This document shows, in pieces, positions 61,127 to 64,000 of a stretch of DNA of 64,000 nt. The stretch comes from AC-38 sp033856025. GTDB taxonomy: Bacteria > Actinomycetota > Thermoleophilia > Solirubrobacterales > Solirubrobacteraceae. Where the stretch lies: positions 27,017 to 91,016 of the forward strand of contig JAWVFQ010000025.1 of assembly GCA_033856025.1 (NCBI GenBank). Direction: 5' to 3'. The notes beneath the pieces were generated by a model. That model saw only the letters and a program-made list of their open reading frames with translations. It was not told the DNA's origin and made no database searches. Position 1 is the stretch's first letter. Each line of letters opens with the position of its first letter. The translations under genes and the position numbers were made by a program.

Positions 61127-62110
61127 ATGCGCCTCCGTCCGCTGCTCCTCCTCGTTCTCGTCCTCGCGCTGACCGGTCTCGCCGCCGGGTGCGGTGGCGG
61201 TGGCGGCGACGGCGCCAGCGCCGGTCCCGCGCCCTCCGCGCGCCCCGAGGACTTCCCGTCCGTCACGGGCAAGGCGACGCTGGGCGACCTGATCCGGGGC
61301 GTGCGGCAGGGCCCGCAGCTGGCCCCGGGCGTGTCGCTCCTGTACCCGGGCGCCCACAACCGCTTCGGCTTCGCCCTGATCGACCAGGCCGGCAAGCAGA
61401 TGAACGGCGCGCAGGTGGCCATCTACACGGCGTCGGCCCAGCAGACCAACCTGCGCGGCCCGTTCCCGGCGCGCAGCGAGTCGCTGGAGGTCAGCCCGGC
61501 CTACCGGTCCAAGACCGCTTCGCTGGACCCCGACTCGGCCAAGGCGGTCTACGTGGCCGACGTGCCGATCGCCAAGGCCGGGCGCCACGTGATGATCGCG
61601 CTGGCCCGCCTGGACGGGCGCCTGGTGGCCTCCTCGGCCATCGCCTTCCAGGTCTCGGGGGGCCAGGGCGGCCCGCCGCGGGTGGGGGAGCCGGCCATCA
61701 AGGTGGACACGCCGACCCGGCGCGACGTGCGCGACATCTCCGAGATCGATACGCGCATCCCGCCGGGGACGATGCACGACGCCAACCTGGCCGACGTGCT
61801 GGGCCGCAAGCCGGTGGTCCTGACGTTCGCCACGCCCGCGCTGTGCAAGTCGCGCGTGTGCGGCCCGATCGTGGACGAGCTGGAGGAGCTCAAGGCCCAG
61901 TCCGCCGGCAGGGCCGAGTTCATCCACATGGAGGTCTACAACCAGAACAAGGTGGAGAAGGGCTACCGGCCGCAGTTCCGCGCCTGGCACCTGCCCAGCG
62001 AGCCCTGGACCTTCATGATCGCCCGGAGCGGCCGGATCGCGGCGGAGTTCGAGGGCCCGGTGTCCCTGGACGAGCTCCGCCAGGGGCTCGACCGGGCGGT
62101 CGCGGGCTAG
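61127..62110 (+). CDS. lipoprotein with thioredoxin-like C-terminal domain
   Basis: A 327-residue lipoprotein. Signal peptide MRLRPLLLLVLVLALTGLAAGC with lipobox Cys at residue 22, then Gly/Ser/Pro-rich spacer. Residues about 60-190 form a beta-rich domain. The last 110 residues look thioredoxin-like: DVLGRKPVVLTFATPALC, KSRVCGPIVDELEEL and YRPQFRAWHLPSEPWTFMI with cis-Pro-like SEP. The Cys pair is C-x4-C (CKSRVC) instead of C-x-x-C. It may act as an extracytoplasmic redox or metal-delivery protein. TACCCT lies 11 bases before the ATG. Confidence 0.75.
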   Translation: MRLRPLLLLVLVLALTGLAAGCGGGGGDGASAGPAPSARPEDFPSVTGKATLGDLIRGVRQGPQLAPGVSLLYPGAHNRFGFALIDQAGKQMNGAQVAIYTASAQQTNLRGPFPARSESLEVSPAYRSKTASLDPDSAKAVYVADVPIAKAGRHVMIALARLDGRLVASSAIAFQVSGGQGGPPRVGEPAIKVDTPTRRDVRDISEIDTRIPPGTMHDANLADVLGRKPVVLTFATPALCKSRVCGPIVDELEELKAQSAGRAEFIHMEVYNQNKVEKGYRPQFRAWHLPSEPWTFMIARSGRIAAEFEGPVSLDELRQGLDRAVAG

Positions 62111-62141
62111 CCGCGGACCGCCCGGGAGCCTCGGGGTACGG

Positions 62142-62492
62142 CTAGGAGCCGGGGCGCTCGACGCCGTTGCCGCCGTCGCGCACGTGGTTCTGGCCGCTGT
62201 CGTCCCAGTAGGGATCGCGGCTGCCCGACTTCGCCAGGCCGCGGCTGACCATGTAGGCGGAGGCGAGGATCGTGATGTAGAGCCACACCTTGTCGGCCCG
62301 GAAGTAGTCCACGCCGCCCTCGGCGATCTCGACCACGTTGCCCGCGATGAGGATGCCGATCAGCACCACGATCATCACGTAGAACTCGGTGGTCTTGAAA
62401 GCGGCCTTCGTCTCGGTGGCCAGGCGGCGGGCGAGCCCGCCGCGGCCGGACGCGCCGGCCGAGCCGGTGCGCGTGAGGTCCTGAGTTGCCAT
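62142..62492 (-). CDS. small membrane protein with two hydrophobic segments
   Basis: A 116-residue protein. The ATG at 62492 has AAGGAG 7 bases upstream. After a polar, Arg/Gly-rich N-terminus and KAAFKTTEFYV, there are two membrane helices, roughly residues 45-62 (VMIVVLIGILIAGNVV) and 76-92 (LYITILASAYMVSRGL). The C-terminus is hydrophilic. The family is unknown to me; such proteins are frequent in the class as small membrane proteins of unknown role. Confidence 0.7.
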   Translation of the reverse strand: MATQDLTRTGSAGASGRGGLARRLATETKAAFKTTEFYVMIVVLIGILIAGNVVEIAEGGVDYFRADKVWLYITILASAYMVSRGLAKSGSRDPYWDDSGQNHVRDGGNGVERPGS

Positions 62493-62589
62493 GCATTCTC
62501 CTTGGTAGGGGGAGCCCACCGCCTACCCAGCGCACCGCGCCGGAAACACACAAGTCTGATGTGTCTGCGCCCGCTACGGTCCCCGCGAC

Positions 62590-62663
62590 GGGCCGGTAGC
62601 TCAGCTGGTCAGAGCAGCGGACTCATAATCCGCAGGACGCAGGTTCGACCCCTGCCCGGCCCA
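62590..62663 (+). tRNA. tRNA with CAT anticodon (elongator Met, or Ile2)
   Basis: Acceptor arms GGGCCGG and CCGGCCC with discriminator A, D arm with GGTC, anticodon stem GCGGA/TCCGC around loop CTCATAA, T arm GCAGG-TTCGACC-CCTGC. Anticodon CAT can be elongator Met or lysidine-modified Ile2; the sequence alone does not decide. CCA is not encoded. The variable loop is short (AGGAC). 74 bases in all. Confidence 0.93.
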
Positions 62664-62744
62664 TCCCGGGTGTTTGTTGCGAGGTGCACGGACGGGCGCC
62701 GACTCCTAGGACGTGGCCGCCATGTGGCCTCGCGGGCGTCGCGG

Positions 62745-63977
62745 TCAGCGTCCGGCGGCCAGCGTCTCCAGCGATTTCAGCGTCATTTCGATCGTCTTCT
62801 CCCACGAGAACTGCTCGGCGCGCTTCCTACCGCGCTCGATCAGATCAGCTTCGAGCTCTCGGTCTGTGAGCACGCGGTCGACGGCGGCGGCGATGTCCGC
62901 CGGGTCGTTTTCGTCGAAGTAGACAGCGGCGTCACCGGCGATCTCCGGACAGGCGGCAACCCGCGACGAGATGACCGGCGTTTGCGCGTGAAACGCCTCG
63001 AGCAGCGGCAGACCGAATCCCTCGAACCGAGACGGGAATAGGAGAGCTCGCGCGTGCCGGTACAGCTCGACGTGGACGTCCCTGGGCTGAAACCCGATCA
63101 ACCGCACTCGCTTCTCCAGCTCCAGCTTCGCGATCTCGTCGGTCACCCGAGCTTCGATCGGACCTGGCCCCGTCAGTACGAGGCCCAACGTCGGATGCGC
63201 GGTTCCGAGCAGGATCTTCAGTGCTCGAAGCAATGCCGTGTGGTTCTTGTGGCGAAGGAACGACGCTGGATACAGCAGGTAGTCGTCGGGCAGGGCGAGC
63301 TCGCTGAAAGCCGGAGACGGCGCAATCGGGAGGCCACGGCGAAAGTCCTCGTCCACATCGAGGTAGGTGATCACGACCTTCTCGGGTTCGAGTCCGTAGA
63401 GGTCGACCAGGGTGCGCTTGCTGAACTCGGACAGGGTGAAGACCCTGCTCGCCCTGGCCGCGGACACCCTGTACGTGCGCCGGCGAAGCTCCAGCATCCG
63501 CGCGTCCAAAAACTGAGGAAAGAACTCGTGCTGGAGGTCGGGCACCATGACCGCGCTTGGGATGTCCGCAGGCATCGGGTCGAGGATCAGCAGCGGGCAG
63601 AAGAGCACCTCGTGGGCCTTCGAGTCGAACTCCGACGCGAGCGTCAGGCCGGAGCGGTGATCCGGCTCGACTCGAAAATCGGCCTCCGGCGCGAGCGCAC
63701 GCAGCGACTCGACCTGACTCTCCACGGTGAAGATGGTCAGCGCCGGCCGGACCGTCTTCGTGCCCGCCGCCAATCCCTTCACCACGTTGCGCACGTAGAT
63801 GTCCATTCCACCCATCTGCCCGCCCAGGTAGTGGCGGAGGTTGACAGCCAGCCGCAGGCGCTCGCCAACTGCTACGCGAGGCGTTTCAGGTGACGGCGCG
63901 CGGTGCGATTCGCTGTGCACTAGCGACGCTCGTGAGAGAGGCAGTCGATCCACGATTCGGTGCAGAGAGTGGTGCAA
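62745..63977 (-). CDS. GT4-family glycosyltransferase (start uncertain, near window edge)
   Basis: About 410 residues. The GT-B fold is clear: N-terminal LRLAVNLRHYLGGQMGGMDI (acceptor side), donor domain DYLLYPASFLRHKNHTALLRA, then RVRLIGFQPRDVHVELYRHA and the GT4 signature FPSRFEGFGLPLLEAFHAQTP with the E-x7-E pattern. Such enzymes build polysaccharides or glycoconjugates. The TTG start is uncertain because the frame stays open to the window edge; the true start may lie beyond it or near residue 42. Base composition is visibly less GC-rich than in the housekeeping neighbours and the gene sits 81 bases from a tRNA, so transfer is possible. Confidence 0.85.
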   Translation of the reverse strand: MHHSLHRIVDRLPLSRASLVHSESHRAPSPETPRVAVGERLRLAVNLRHYLGGQMGGMDIYVRNVVKGLAAGTKTVRPALTIFTVESQVESLRALAPEADFRVEPDHRSGLTLASEFDSKAHEVLFCPLLILDPMPADIPSAVMVPDLQHEFFPQFLDARMLELRRRTYRVSAARASRVFTLSEFSKRTLVDLYGLEPEKVVITYLDVDEDFRRGLPIAPSPAFSELALPDDYLLYPASFLRHKNHTALLRALKILLGTAHPTLGLVLTGPGPIEARVTDEIAKLELEKRVRLIGFQPRDVHVELYRHARALLFPSRFEGFGLPLLEAFHAQTPVISSRVAACPEIAGDAAVYFDENDPADIAAAVDRVLTDRELEADLIERGRKRAEQFSWEKTIEMTLKSLETLAAGR

Positions 63978-64000
63978 GACATGCCGGCCGTCCGGGTTGC

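Noticed and set aside
62590..62663. Initiator tRNA-fMet for the CAT tRNA
   Set aside because: The first acceptor pair is G-C and the anticodon stem lacks the three G-C pairs typical of initiators, so elongator Met or Ile2 fits better.

Overview
The window looks like chromosomal DNA from a very high-GC actinobacterium, most likely class Thermoleophilia (Solirubrobacterales-like). The evidence is the gene order aroC-aroKB-aroQ-pepQ ... efp-nusB-xseB-ispA-dxs-tlyA-nadK-recN-steA-steB ... pyrG ... xerD, an F420-type LLM oxidoreductase, a DUF3866 protein, many GTG/TTG starts, 4-bp start/stop overlaps and leaderless-type promoters. The genus is an inference; there is no rRNA gene to settle it.

Layout. 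1-7.7 kb: a truncated PKD-repeat surface protein, a small secreted protein, and a type IV pilus locus: two nearly identical pilins, the first behind a cyclic-di-GMP-I riboswitch, then prepilin peptidase and pilMNO plus a PilP-position gene. 7.7-12 kb: shikimate genes aroC, a fused aroK-aroB, and aroQ, then a Xaa-Pro-type peptidase. 12-18.5 kb: an accessory block (GT-C-like membrane protein, nitrilase, L,D-transpeptidase, YdeI-like protein, PLP enzyme, methyltransferase, EVE-like and SnoaL-like proteins). 18.5-24 kb: efp, a TIR-domain gene of foreign look, nusB, xseB, a prenyl diphosphate synthase and dxs. 24-31 kb: tlyA-nadK-recN-steA-steB with some small or accessory genes. 30.9-33.1 kb: a solitary 727-residue methyltransferase bracketed by an 11-bp direct repeat. 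33.2-39 kb: a MraY-like protein, pyrG, M20 peptidase, DUF3866, GNAT and NUDIX. 39-42.2 kb: a sugar ABC importer on the minus strand. 42.3-47.6 kb: xerD, lipoprotein, deoB, mutM, HAD phosphatase, glutaredoxin, recO. 47.7-55.1 kb: ppdK, membrane protein, dgt, dnaG, AI-2E-family transporter. 55.1-64 kb: tRNA-Asn, a GT1 glycosyltransferase whose stop codon lies inside that tRNA, a GGDEF/GAF/degenerate HD-GYP protein, LLM oxidoreductase, SDR, a thioredoxin-like lipoprotein, a CAT-anticodon tRNA and a GT4 glycosyltransferase cut by the window edge.

How the parts connect. Cyclic-di-GMP is a plausible theme: a riboswitch in front of the major pilin and, elsewhere in the window, a diguanylate cyclase with an intact GGDEF motif and I-site. 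Most of the rest is housekeeping (aromatic amino acids, isoprenoids, DNA repair and replication, nucleotide metabolism) in a conserved actinobacterial order interrupted by accessory inserts. Stretches without a gene are all under 300 bases. They hold the riboswitch, terminator-like hairpins, an 86-base interrupted palindrome, a pair of covarying tandem hairpins and short promoters.
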